A stretch of 6,899 nt of DNA from an uncultured Coriobacteriaceae bacterium. GTDB lineage: Bacteria; Actinomycetota; Coriobacteriia; Coriobacteriales; UMGS124. The position numbers and the translations under genes are program-made. The stretch spans positions 1 through 6,899 of the forward strand of contig USJP01000084.1 of NCBI GenBank assembly GCA_900555105.1, in the 5' to 3' direction. The notes beneath the pieces were generated by a model that was not told the DNA's origin, made no database searches, and saw only the letters and a program-made list of their open reading frames with translations. Numbering within the stretch: the stretch's first letter is position 1; each line of letters begins with the position of its first letter. This document shows, one piece after another, positions 1-5,567 of this stretch.

Positions 1-2
1 TG

Positions 3-557
3 CGGACGGCCTTCGTGCGCGGCGGCGACACGGTTACGGTGGGCCGCTATGAGCTGCAGGTCGTGGAAACGCCCGGCCACACGCCCGGGCATCTTTCGCT
101 GTTCGAGCCGCAAAGCCGCATCCTGTTCGGCGGCGACCATGCGCTGTTCGTCATCAGCCCCTCCATCGCGCTGTTCCCGCGCGAAGGCGACGGGCTGCAG
201 GCGTATCTCGACAGCATCAAGCGCGTGCAGGACCTGCATATCTCGCAGCTGTTCCATTCGCACGGCCCCATCCGCCCCGATTTCGAGCAGCGCCTCGATT
301 GGCTGGCCCAGCATCACCTGAAGCGACTCGACGAGGTGTGCGGCATCGTCGCGCGCAACCCGCGCTTGTCGGGTTACCAGATCATCCGCGCTATCAGGTG
401 GAATGTGCCCTTCGATGACTGGGAGGACATCCCCATCATGCAGCGCTACATCATGCTCACCCAGGGCATCGTCTACCTCAAGCACCTCGTAGCAGACGGA
501 AGCATCAAGGCGAAAACCTACGGCGACGGCATCCAGCTCTACGAATCCGTGCGCTAA
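3..557 (+). CDS. Metallo-beta-lactamase-fold hydrolase, C-terminal part (5' end outside window)
   Basis: The frame is open from the window edge, so this is the last 184 residues of a longer protein; the GTG at 15 is unlikely to be the true start. Visible MBL-fold elements are the third metal motif TPGHTPGH (first His the expected ligand), the bridging Asp in FGGDH, and the last His in FHSHGP. The first motif (HxHxDH) would lie upstream of the window. After the metal core comes a helical region beginning QRLDWLAQHHLKRLDEV, then a segment ending near HLVADGSIK. This resembles the winged-helix tail (BLACT_WH type) of glyoxalase II/LACTB2-like hydrolases. Family knowledge suggests a Zn-dependent hydrolase of thioesters, phosphodiesters or similar substrates; the substrate cannot be told from the sequence. 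The gene ends with TAA and is followed at once by a terminator, so it closes an upstream transcription unit. Confidence 0.88.
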   Translation, partial: RTAFVRGGDTVTVGRYELQVVETPGHTPGHLSLFEPQSRILFGGDHALFVISPSIALFPREGDGLQAYLDSIKRVQDLHISQLFHSHGPIRPDFEQRLDWLAQHHLKRLDEVCGIVARNPRLSGYQIIRAIRWNVPFDDWEDIPIMQRYIMLTQGIVYLKHLVADGSIKAKTYGDGIQLYESVR

Positions 558-562
558 TCGCT

Positions 563-597
563 CGAAGCGGGCCCTTATGGGCTCGCTTCGCTGTTTT
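563..597 (+). terminator. Rho-independent terminator after the MBL-fold gene
   Basis: A 12-bp stem pairs 563-574 (CGAAGCGGGCCC) with 579-590 (GGGCTCGCTTCG), with one G-T wobble (570/583) and a TTAT tetraloop at 575-578. It is followed by CTGTTTTA, a short T-run. It begins 5 nt after the stop codon, which fits an intrinsic terminator. It separates the hydrolase gene from ffh. Confidence 0.82.
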
Positions 598-609
598 ACC
601 GGCCGAAGG

Positions 610-637
610 TTTCCGCCCGCCGCCCTTCGGCTATAAT
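610..637 (+). promoter_or_regulatory. Likely ffh promoter with perfect -10 and overlapping dyad
   Basis: TATAAT at 632-637 matches the sigma-70/SigA -10 consensus exactly. The best -35 match is weak (TTTCCG, 610-615, 16-bp spacer, 3 of 6 matches). Transcription would begin near 644, giving a leader of about 37 nt before the ffh ATG. An inverted repeat, GCCGAAGG (602-609) and CCTTCGGC (624-631), brackets the -35 region and abuts the -10 hexamer. It could be an operator or a chance dyad. Confidence 0.55.
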
Positions 638-680
638 CCAAAAGATTGTAAGCATACGTGACACGCAAGAAGAGGCGCTC

Positions 681-2120
681 ATGTTCGATAACCTTTCCGA
701 TCGCCTGCAAGGCATCTTCTCGGGCCTGCGCGGCAAGGGCCGCCTGACCGAGGACGACATCAACTCCGCCATGCGCGAGGTGCGCATGGCCATGCTCGAA
801 GCCGACGTCAACTTCAAGGTGGTCAAGCAGTTCGTGGCGCGCACCAAGGAGCGCTGTCTTGATGCCGAGGTGCTCGACTCCCTGTCCCCGACGCAAAACG
901 TCATCAAGATCGTTACCGACGAGCTCACCGAGCTGCTCGGCCGCACCGACAGCAAGCTGGTGCTCTCAAGCCGCATCCCCAACGTCATCATGCTCGTGGG
1001 CCTGCAGGGCTCCGGTAAAACCACCGCGGCCGCCAAGCTGGCCTACCGTCTGAAGCAGGAAGGCCACAGCCCGCTGCTGGCCGCTTGCGACGTCTACCGT
1101 CCCGCCGCAGCCGATCAGCTGGAAACGCTCGGCAACGAGATCGGCGTGCGCGTGTTCCGCGGCGACGGCAAGGACCCGGTGGCCATCGCCAAGGGAGGCG
1201 TGCAGGACGCCATCGACAACCTGCGCGACGTGGTCATCGTCGACACGGCGGGCCGCTTGCACGTTGACGAGCAGATGATGGAAGAGGCCCAGGCCATCAA
1301 GTCGGCGGTCAAGCCCGACCAGATTCTCATGGTGGTCGACGCCATGACCGGCCAGGACGTGGTCAACGTGGCCGCGGCCTTCTCCGAGCGCGTCGATTTC
1401 GACGGCGTCATCATGTCGAAGATGGACGGCGACGCCCGCGGCGGCGGCGCGCTGTCCATCCGCGAGGTCACGGGCAAGCCCATCAAGTTCATCAGCGCCG
1501 GCGAGAAGCCCGATTCGCTCGAGGAGTTCCATCCCGACCGCATGGCTCGCCGCATCCTGGGCATGGGCGACATGATCTCCATCATCGAGAAGGCCCAACA
1601 GCAGGTTGACGAGGAGCAGGCTCAGGCTGCCGAGCGCATGCTCAACCAGGGCCTCACCTTCGACGACTTCCTGATGCAGATGAAGTCGATTAAGAAGATG
1701 GGTGGTTTCACTTCGATTCTGTCCGCGCTTCCCGGTGGCGATCGCCTCATGCAGAAGGCCGATGGGCAGATCGATGACTCCATCATGGACAAGACTGAGG
1801 CTATCATCATGTCTATGACCAAGGAGGAGCGCGCCAAACCCCGCATCATCAACGGCAGCCGCCGTGCCCGTATCGCCAAGGGTGCAGGCGTCGAGGTCTA
1901 CGACGTCAACAGCCTCATCAAGCAGTTCGATCAGATGAACAAGATGATGAGCAAACTGCGCTCAGCCAGCAACCAGCCTCAGGGTAAAGGTAAGGGTAAG
2001 GGTAAGAACAAAGGTCGCAACAGCATGAAGTCGCTGGGCCGCATGATGGGCGGCTTGGGCGGCATGAACCCGGGAGATATGGCGCAGATGCAGAAAATGA
2101 TGCGCGATATGATGAAGTAG
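681..2120 (+). CDS. ffh: Signal recognition particle GTPase Ffh (SRP54)
   Basis: The protein has 479 residues, slightly longer than many Ffh proteins (about 450). It binds SRP RNA and nascent signal sequences and delivers ribosomes to FtsY at the membrane. The N domain spans about 1-95. The G domain has G1 GLQGSGKTT (107-115), DVYRPAAADQL (137-147), DTAGR (188-192), SKMDG (246-250, commonly TKxDG) and GEKPDSLEEF (274-283), and ends in RILGMGD (291-297). The M domain follows, with GLTFDDFLMQMKSIKKMGG (324-342) and an RNA-binding segment ending DVNSLIKQF (408-416). Here GAG (401-403) replaces the usual GSG. The tail has a (Gly-Lys)4 run at 435-442, then a Met-rich end with ten Met in residues 455-478. 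A purine-rich AGAAGAGG (668-675) lies 5 nt before the ATG. rpsP, the frequent downstream partner, is absent here. Confidence 0.97.
   Translation: MFDNLSDRLQGIFSGLRGKGRLTEDDINSAMREVRMAMLEADVNFKVVKQFVARTKERCLDAEVLDSLSPTQNVIKIVTDELTELLGRTDSKLVLSSRIPNVIMLVGLQGSGKTTAAAKLAYRLKQEGHSPLLAACDVYRPAAADQLETLGNEIGVRVFRGDGKDPVAIAKGGVQDAIDNLRDVVIVDTAGRLHVDEQMMEEAQAIKSAVKPDQILMVVDAMTGQDVVNVAAAFSERVDFDGVIMSKMDGDARGGGALSIREVTGKPIKFISAGEKPDSLEEFHPDRMARRILGMGDMISIIEKAQQQVDEEQAQAAERMLNQGLTFDDFLMQMKSIKKMGGFTSILSALPGGDRLMQKADGQIDDSIMDKTEAIIMSMTKEERAKPRIINGSRRARIAKGAGVEVYDVNSLIKQFDQMNKMMSKLRSASNQPQGKGKGKGKNKGRNSMKSLGRMMGGLGGMNPGDMAQMQKMMRDMMK
1983..2006 (+). repeat. Tandem hexamer in ffh encoding (Gly-Lys)4
   Basis: Four in-frame hexamers, GGTAAA then three GGTAAG, encode Gly-Lys four times at Ffh residues 435-442. 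They sit between the RNA-binding helices and the Met-rich tail. The near-identical codons suggest expansion by slippage; unit changes would keep the frame. Confidence 0.8.
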
Positions 2121-2130
2121 GGCTCCCAGA

Positions 2131-2229
2131 GGGGTGCCGCATTGCCTCAGTACTCAGACAGTCCTCGCAATAAGGCCGCTTATGCGGCCTTATTGCTGCG
2201 GAACTGCGCCTGAGGCAATACGGCGCCCC
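2131..2229. repeat. Palindromic element copy 1 (99 bp)
   Basis: The outer arms 2131-2150 and 2210-2229 pair over 20 positions, with one G-T wobble (2135/2225) and one mismatch (2140/2220). The inner arms 2167-2179 and 2184-2196 form a perfect 13-bp stem (GCAATAAGGCCGC with GCGGCCTTATTGC) around TTAT. Between them lies an asymmetric section, left 2151-2166 and right 2197-2209, which pairs only partly (CAGT 2159-2162 with ACTG 2203-2206). The whole could fold as one long hairpin with an internal loop. It begins 10 nt after the ffh stop. Confidence 0.85.
2167..2196. terminator. Probable ffh terminator inside palindrome copy 1
   Basis: The inner stem GCAATAAGGCCGC, loop TTAT, GCGGCCTTATTGC is GC-rich at the apex with A-rich and T-rich flanks. 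This is the form of a bidirectional intrinsic terminator, although the T-tract (TTATT) is short. It starts 46 nt downstream of the ffh stop. Termination may be the role of the element here or a side effect of its structure. Confidence 0.5.
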
Positions 2230-2298
2230 AGCGCGCTACGGCATCATGATTGGTTGAGGGCCGAAGGGCGGGGGCTTGCGGGACTGCGGGGTTCACGG

Positions 2299-2397
2299 GG
2301 CCCCGCAGTGTTCCTCAGTGCTCAGACAGTCCTCGCAATAAAGCCGCGTGGGCGGCATTATTGCTGCGGAACTGCGCCTGAGGAACATCGTGGGGCC
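2299..2397. repeat. Palindromic element copy 2 (99 bp)
   Basis: This copy has the same architecture and length as copy 1. The outer arms pair (2309-2318 with 2378-2387; GGCCCC at 2299-2304 with GGGGCC at 2392-2397) although their bases differ from copy 1. The inner stem 2335-2347/2352-2364 has one A-A mismatch (2342/2357) and loop GTGG. The internal section (CTCAGACAGTCCTC at 2321-2334 and TGCGGAACTGCGC at 2365-2377) is identical to copy 1. Confidence 0.83.
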
Positions 2398-2456
2398 TTG
2401 CACGGCACTGCGCCATGATCGGTTGAGGGCTAAGGGCAGAAGCTTGCGGAACTGCC

Positions 2457-2541
2457 GTTCAGTTTCATTTGCTCAAGTATGAGTTGAGGGTAGTAATACG
2501 CTCCTGAATGCTATTTGTAAGGTTTAAGTTTAAGGTTATGG
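2457..2541 (+). promoter_or_regulatory. AT-richer leader of the HAD gene with weak promoter candidate
   Basis: This stretch is clearly more AT-rich than its surroundings. A possible promoter is TTGCTC (2469-2474), a 17-bp spacer, then AGTAAT (2492-2497); both hexamers are imperfect. TTTAAG occurs twice close together (2523-2534), and the TAAGG at 2531-2535 is a modest ribosome binding site 6 nt before the ATG at 2542. A further short TTGAGGG (2484-2490) echoes the tail of the upstream repeat. Confidence 0.25.
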
Positions 2542-3258
2542 ATGAGAGTGAGCTGTGTGGGCGTGACTAAGGGATGTGTGCCGGTGCAGGGGGTCATTTT
2601 TGATTGCGATGGGACGCTCATGGACACCATGGGGCTGTGGCTGGAGGTTGAAGACCAGCTGGCGGCGCGTGTGGGGCATGTGTTTAGCACCTCTGAGCAG
2701 GACATGATGCGTACGCTCACCATATCTGAGACGGGGGAGTTCCTGCACGGCGAGTTGGGCATTCTAGGGTCAGCTCAGGAGGTTGTCGACGAGATCAATC
2801 GTCTGGCACGCGACTACTATGCCACCCGAGCAACGCTGAAACCCGGCGTGCTCGAGTTTGTGAGTGAACTGCATCGCCGTGGTATCCCATGTGCCATCGC
2901 TTCGTCGAGTCCGCATACCTTGCTTGATCCCGGCGTCGAGCACACGGGGCTCTCCGATATGCTCGTGGCTGTTGTCTCGACTGATGATGTTCAGGCCTCG
3001 AAGCGCGAACCTGCGGTATACGACCGTGCGCGTGGGCTGCTCGGCTCGGACCTTGATGCCACATGGGTGTTTGAGGATGGTTCGTACACGTTTGCAACTA
3101 CGGTGCCTGCCGGCTATCGCACCGTTGGGGTGTATGACTGCGACGAGTCGGGCACGTTCGAGGAACTTTCGCGTCTAGCTGACGTGGCCGTTCACAGTTT
3201 CAAAGAGCTCGACGTCGACATGTTCCTGGCGGGGGAGTATGCCAAGGCTTGCGCATAG
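2542..3258 (+). CDS. HAD-superfamily phosphatase/phosphomutase-like protein
   Basis: The product is a 238-residue cytosolic HAD hydrolase. Motif I is FDCDGTLMDT, with nucleophile Asp21 and general acid Asp23. A helical cap follows (about 30-95), with LKPGVLEFVSEL (99-110) leading back into the core. Motif II is IASSS (119-123), motif III Lys154 in SKREPAVY, and motif IV FEDGSYTFATTVPAG (177-191). The order and cap position fit subfamily IA (beta-phosphoglucomutase/GPH-like). Motif III differs from the usual GKPxPxxY, and motif IV has FEDG in place of FEDS. Family knowledge gives phosphoryl transfer through an aspartyl-phosphate with Mg2+; the substrate is not predictable. The ATG at 2542 has TAAGG 6 nt upstream. 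GTG at 2578 or 2584, after AAGGGA (2569-2574), is an alternative that would start closer to motif I, as is usual in the family. Confidence 0.88.
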   Translation: MRVSCVGVTKGCVPVQGVIFDCDGTLMDTMGLWLEVEDQLAARVGHVFSTSEQDMMRTLTISETGEFLHGELGILGSAQEVVDEINRLARDYYATRATLKPGVLEFVSELHRRGIPCAIASSSPHTLLDPGVEHTGLSDMLVAVVSTDDVQASKREPAVYDRARGLLGSDLDATWVFEDGSYTFATTVPAGYRTVGVYDCDESGTFEELSRLADVAVHSFKELDVDMFLAGEYAKACA

Positions 3259-3618
3259 CTTCCGAGACTTCGGTTCGCCCTGCTTGGGACGGAGGGTGCT
3301 GGGGACGTACGCCGAAGTCCATGCGCTGTTTTGCCAGGTTCGGACACGACAAGCTTTATGCGGGTGCGTCAGGGTTGTCTGCGCGCTCGTTCGAGGCGAC
3401 TGATTTTGCTAGGTCTGCGCCGCAGGAGTAGTCAAGTCCGTGCAGGCCTTTGGGGCCTTTGGTTTTGATGGGCCTTGCAGCGCGAGAGCCCAATGGATTG
3501 TGCCCGCTCTTTCAGTTGCCGCTCAAGAATGTGAATTAGAGGGCGGCGGTCTTCTGGATTCGCCTGTGGGGTACAAGGGTACGGACACACATAGAGACTG
3601 GGGAGGAGCCTTAGCCTT
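3259..3618. other. 360-bp gene-free region upstream of ftsH
   Basis: No convincing gene is seen on either strand; the two short open frames (about 60 codons each) have no recognisable product. An inverted repeat, GACTTCGG (3267-3274) with CCGAAGTC (3312-3319), lies just after the HAD stop. A GGCCTTTGG 9-mer is tandemly repeated at 3445-3462 and is followed by TTTT. Within it, AGGCC (3444-3448) can pair with GGCCT (3454-3458) as a weak terminator-like hairpin. TTGCCA (3331-3336) is a good -35 match but lacks a good -10. The ftsH promoter presumably lies here but cannot be fixed. Confidence 0.5.
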
Positions 3619-5487
3619 ATGGATATGAACGAAAGCAAAAAACGCCGAGCCATGATCACCTATGTCCTCATAGGTTTGGTCGTGCTTGCCGTGCTCAACG
3701 CCGTGGTGGCTCCGGCCATCAACACGAATCCCGTGCAAGAGGTCCCTTATACGCAGCTGCTCTCCATGGCTGACGAGGGCAAGGTCGACGAGGTCGAGTA
3801 CAACCTGTCCTCCGGTGAGATCAAGTACAGCTCCAAGGCGGATGACGGTACCACGAGCTATTACAGCACCACGTACTGGCCCAACGACTCTACGCTGCTG
3901 CCGCGTCTTGAGAAGGCTGGCGCCACGGCGACCACCCATATCGAGGTCAACAACAGCGGCATGTTCATCTACCTGCTCACCTTCTTCCTGCCGATCATCA
4001 TTTTCATCGCTTTCGGTTGGTGGATGAACAAGAAGCTGCGCAAGGCCATGGGAGACGACAACCCCACGATGAGCTTCGGCGGTTTCGGCCAGGGTTTGGG
4101 TGCTTCCAACTCTAAGATTGTCGCCGAGAAGGAGACGGGCGTCACGTTCGACAACGTCGCCGGTCAGGACGAGGCCAAGGAGGCTTTGACCGAGATCGTT
4201 GACTTCCTCGACCGTCCCGAGCGCTATGAGGAAATCGGCGCGAAGCTGCCACGTGGTGCTCTGCTGGTGGGCCCTCCCGGCACGGGCAAGACTCTGCTCG
4301 CCAAGGCTGTTGCCGGCGAGGCAAAGGTGCCGTTCTTCTCCATTTCCGGCTCCGAGTTCGTTGAGATGTTCGTAGGCCGCGGCGCGGCTCGTGTGCGTGA
4401 CCTGTTCAAACAGGCCAAGGAAAAGGCCCCCTGCATCGTCTTCATCGACGAGATCGACACCATCGGCAAACGTCGCGACACCGCCGGCTTCTCTTCCAAT
4501 GACGAGCGCGAGCAGACGCTCAACCAGCTGCTCACCGAGATGGACGGCTTTGACAACCACAAGGGTATCGTCGTGCTGGGCGCCACGAACCGCCCCGAGA
4601 CGCTCGACCCCGCTCTGCTGCGTCCCGGCCGTTTCGACAGGCGCGTGCATGTCGAGCTTCCCGACCTTACGGGACGCAAGGCGATTCTGAAGCTCCATGC
4701 CAAGAACGTTAAGATGGCAGGCTCTATCGACTTTGGTGCAATTGCGAAGGCGACCTCCGGTGCGTCCGGTGCCGACTTGGCCAACATCGTGAACGAGGCC
4801 GCCCTGCGCGCTGTGCGCGAGGGACGCAAGGGCATCCTGCAAGAGGACCTCTACGAGTCGGTTGAGACGGTCATCGCCGGCCAGCAGCGCAAGAGCCAGG
4901 TTCTCTCCGACAAGGAGAAGAAAATCGTCGCGTACCACGAGATTGGCCACGCCCTTGTCGCGGCAAAGCAGACTGCTTCGGCTCCCGTGACGAAGATTAC
5001 CATCATCCCGCGCACTTCCGGTGCCCTGGGCTATACGATGCAGGTTGACGATGACGAGCATTTCCTCACGACGCGCGAGGAGGCCGTCAACAAGTTGGCG
5101 ACGCTGTGCGGCGGTCGCGCGGCGGAGGAAATCATTTTCGACCAGGCCACGACCGGCGCGTCCAACGACATCGAGCAGGCCACGAAGCTTGCGCGCAATA
5201 TGGTCACGCGCTTCGGCATGTCCTCCCAGTTCGGCATGGTGGCACTCGGTACGGTCAACAATCCCTACCTCAGCTCCGATTCGTCGCTTACCTGCAGTGA
5301 GGGCACGGCTGAAAAGGTCGATGAGGAGGTCGTCGAGCTCGTGGGACAGGCGCATGCGAAAGCGACGCAGATCCTGCGCGAGAACATCCTCAAGCTCCAT
5401 GAACTTGCCGCGTACCTGCTCAAGAAAGAGACCATAACCGGTGACGAGTTCATGGCTATCTTAAACGACGCCCCTCAGCAGGCATAG
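3619..5487 (+). CDS. ftsH: ATP-dependent membrane zinc metalloprotease FtsH
   Basis: The protein has 622 residues, close to the family norm (about 610-650). It is a hexameric inner-membrane AAA+ protease that extracts and degrades misfolded membrane proteins and regulators. Two membrane helices (about 12-34 and 116-136) flank an external domain. The AAA+ module has Walker A GPPGTGKT (218-225), Walker B VFIDEID (274-280), pore loop FVGRG (251-255) and second region of homology GATNRPETLDPALLRPGRFD (321-340) with arginine fingers R335 and R338. The protease domain has HEIGH (440-444; zinc ligands H440 and H444, catalytic E441) and third ligand D517 in TTGASND. Variant motifs are R254 where Val or Met is usual, Ile in HExGH where Ala is usual, and PRTSGALGYTM (464-474) instead of PRGxALGxTM. 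These suggest a divergent FtsH subfamily, possibly one of several paralogues. A strong GGAGGAG (3602-3608) lies 10 nt before the chosen ATG. Confidence 0.97.
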   Translation: MDMNESKKRRAMITYVLIGLVVLAVLNAVVAPAINTNPVQEVPYTQLLSMADEGKVDEVEYNLSSGEIKYSSKADDGTTSYYSTTYWPNDSTLLPRLEKAGATATTHIEVNNSGMFIYLLTFFLPIIIFIAFGWWMNKKLRKAMGDDNPTMSFGGFGQGLGASNSKIVAEKETGVTFDNVAGQDEAKEALTEIVDFLDRPERYEEIGAKLPRGALLVGPPGTGKTLLAKAVAGEAKVPFFSISGSEFVEMFVGRGAARVRDLFKQAKEKAPCIVFIDEIDTIGKRRDTAGFSSNDEREQTLNQLLTEMDGFDNHKGIVVLGATNRPETLDPALLRPGRFDRRVHVELPDLTGRKAILKLHAKNVKMAGSIDFGAIAKATSGASGADLANIVNEAALRAVREGRKGILQEDLYESVETVIAGQQRKSQVLSDKEKKIVAYHEIGHALVAAKQTASAPVTKITIIPRTSGALGYTMQVDDDEHFLTTREEAVNKLATLCGGRAAEEIIFDQATTGASNDIEQATKLARNMVTRFGMSSQFGMVALGTVNNPYLSSDSSLTCSEGTAEKVDEEVVELVGQAHAKATQILRENILKLHELAAYLLKKETITGDEFMAILNDAPQQA

Positions 5488-5497
5488 AGGTCATACA

Positions 5498-5518
5498 ATG
5501 GGCGGATGTGTTTGGTAG
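5498..5518 (+). other. Possible leader peptide ORF (MGGCVW) between ftsH and the L,D-transpeptidase gene
   Basis: ATG at 5498 begins a 6-codon frame, Met-Gly-Gly-Cys-Val-Trp, ending with TAG (5516-5518). GAGG (5487-5490) lies 7 nt upstream, a good ribosome binding distance. The frame covers the left arm of the terminator hairpin and stops in its loop, the geometry of an attenuation leader. The same bases also contain TACAAT (5494-5499), a 5-of-6 match to a -10 box with no good -35, so a promoter is a competing reading. It may be chance. Confidence 0.25.
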
Positions 5519-5548
5519 ATGCGAATCCGCCGCACATTCGCCCTTTTT
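5500..5548 (+). terminator. Terminator/attenuator hairpin between ftsH and the L,D-transpeptidase gene
   Basis: An 11-bp stem pairs GGGCGGATGTG (5500-5510) with CACATTCGCCC (5533-5543) through one G-T wobble (5505/5538). A 22-nt loop lies between the arms, and TTTTT (5544-5548) follows directly, a good intrinsic terminator. The loop contains a middle segment that can pair with either arm: GGCGGAT (5501-5507) with ATCCGCC (5525-5531), or GCGAAT (5521-5526) with ATTCGC (5536-5541). Mutually exclusive folds are therefore possible. It ends 19 nt before the next start codon. Confidence 0.7.
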
Positions 5549-5567
5549 CGTATAGCTGGGAGACCCA

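Larger units (their letters stand above)
2131..2456. repeat. Tandem duplication, ~168-bp unit, two diverged copies
   Basis: Two copies lie head to tail with a constant offset of 168 bp across the palindromic part (2131-2229 and 2299-2397). Each is followed by a non-palindromic tail: CATGATTGGTTGAGGG (2244-2259) and CATGATCGGTTGAGGG (2413-2428), then GGGC...GCTTGCGG..ACTG. A one-base indel shifts the offset between 169 and 168 within the tail. The tail piece GCTTGCGGAACTGC resembles the palindrome's own right arm (GCTGCGGAACTGCG), suggesting an older duplication. The unit is 56 codons long, so an artificial open frame runs through both copies. No transposase is visible, so it would be non-autonomous if mobile. 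I do not recognise it as a named family. Confidence 0.85.

Noticed and set aside
966..1598. 210-codon open frame on the - strand within ffh
   Set aside because: Antisense shadow of ffh, rich in His, Asp and Gly as expected from reversed GC-rich codons; no domain visible.
2131..2397. CRISPR array as an explanation for the repeats
   Set aside because: There are only two long, palindromic and diverged units of 168 bp, with no short regular repeats, unique spacers or cas genes.
2134..2418. 94-codon + strand frame containing a repeated motif (QTVLAIRP / QTVLAIKP, CCGTAPE)
   Set aside because: The protein repeat arises because the DNA repeat period (168 bp) is a multiple of three. The differences between copies preserve base pairing rather than protein sequence, and there is no ribosome binding site.
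3249..3431. 60-codon + strand frame after the HAD gene
   Set aside because: It overlaps the end of the HAD gene, has no ribosome binding site of note and no recognisable product.
3523..5400. 625-codon open frame on the - strand opposite ftsH
   Set aside because: It is the antisense shadow of ftsH in GC-rich DNA. The translation has no recognisable domain, while the + strand encodes a complete FtsH with all motifs.
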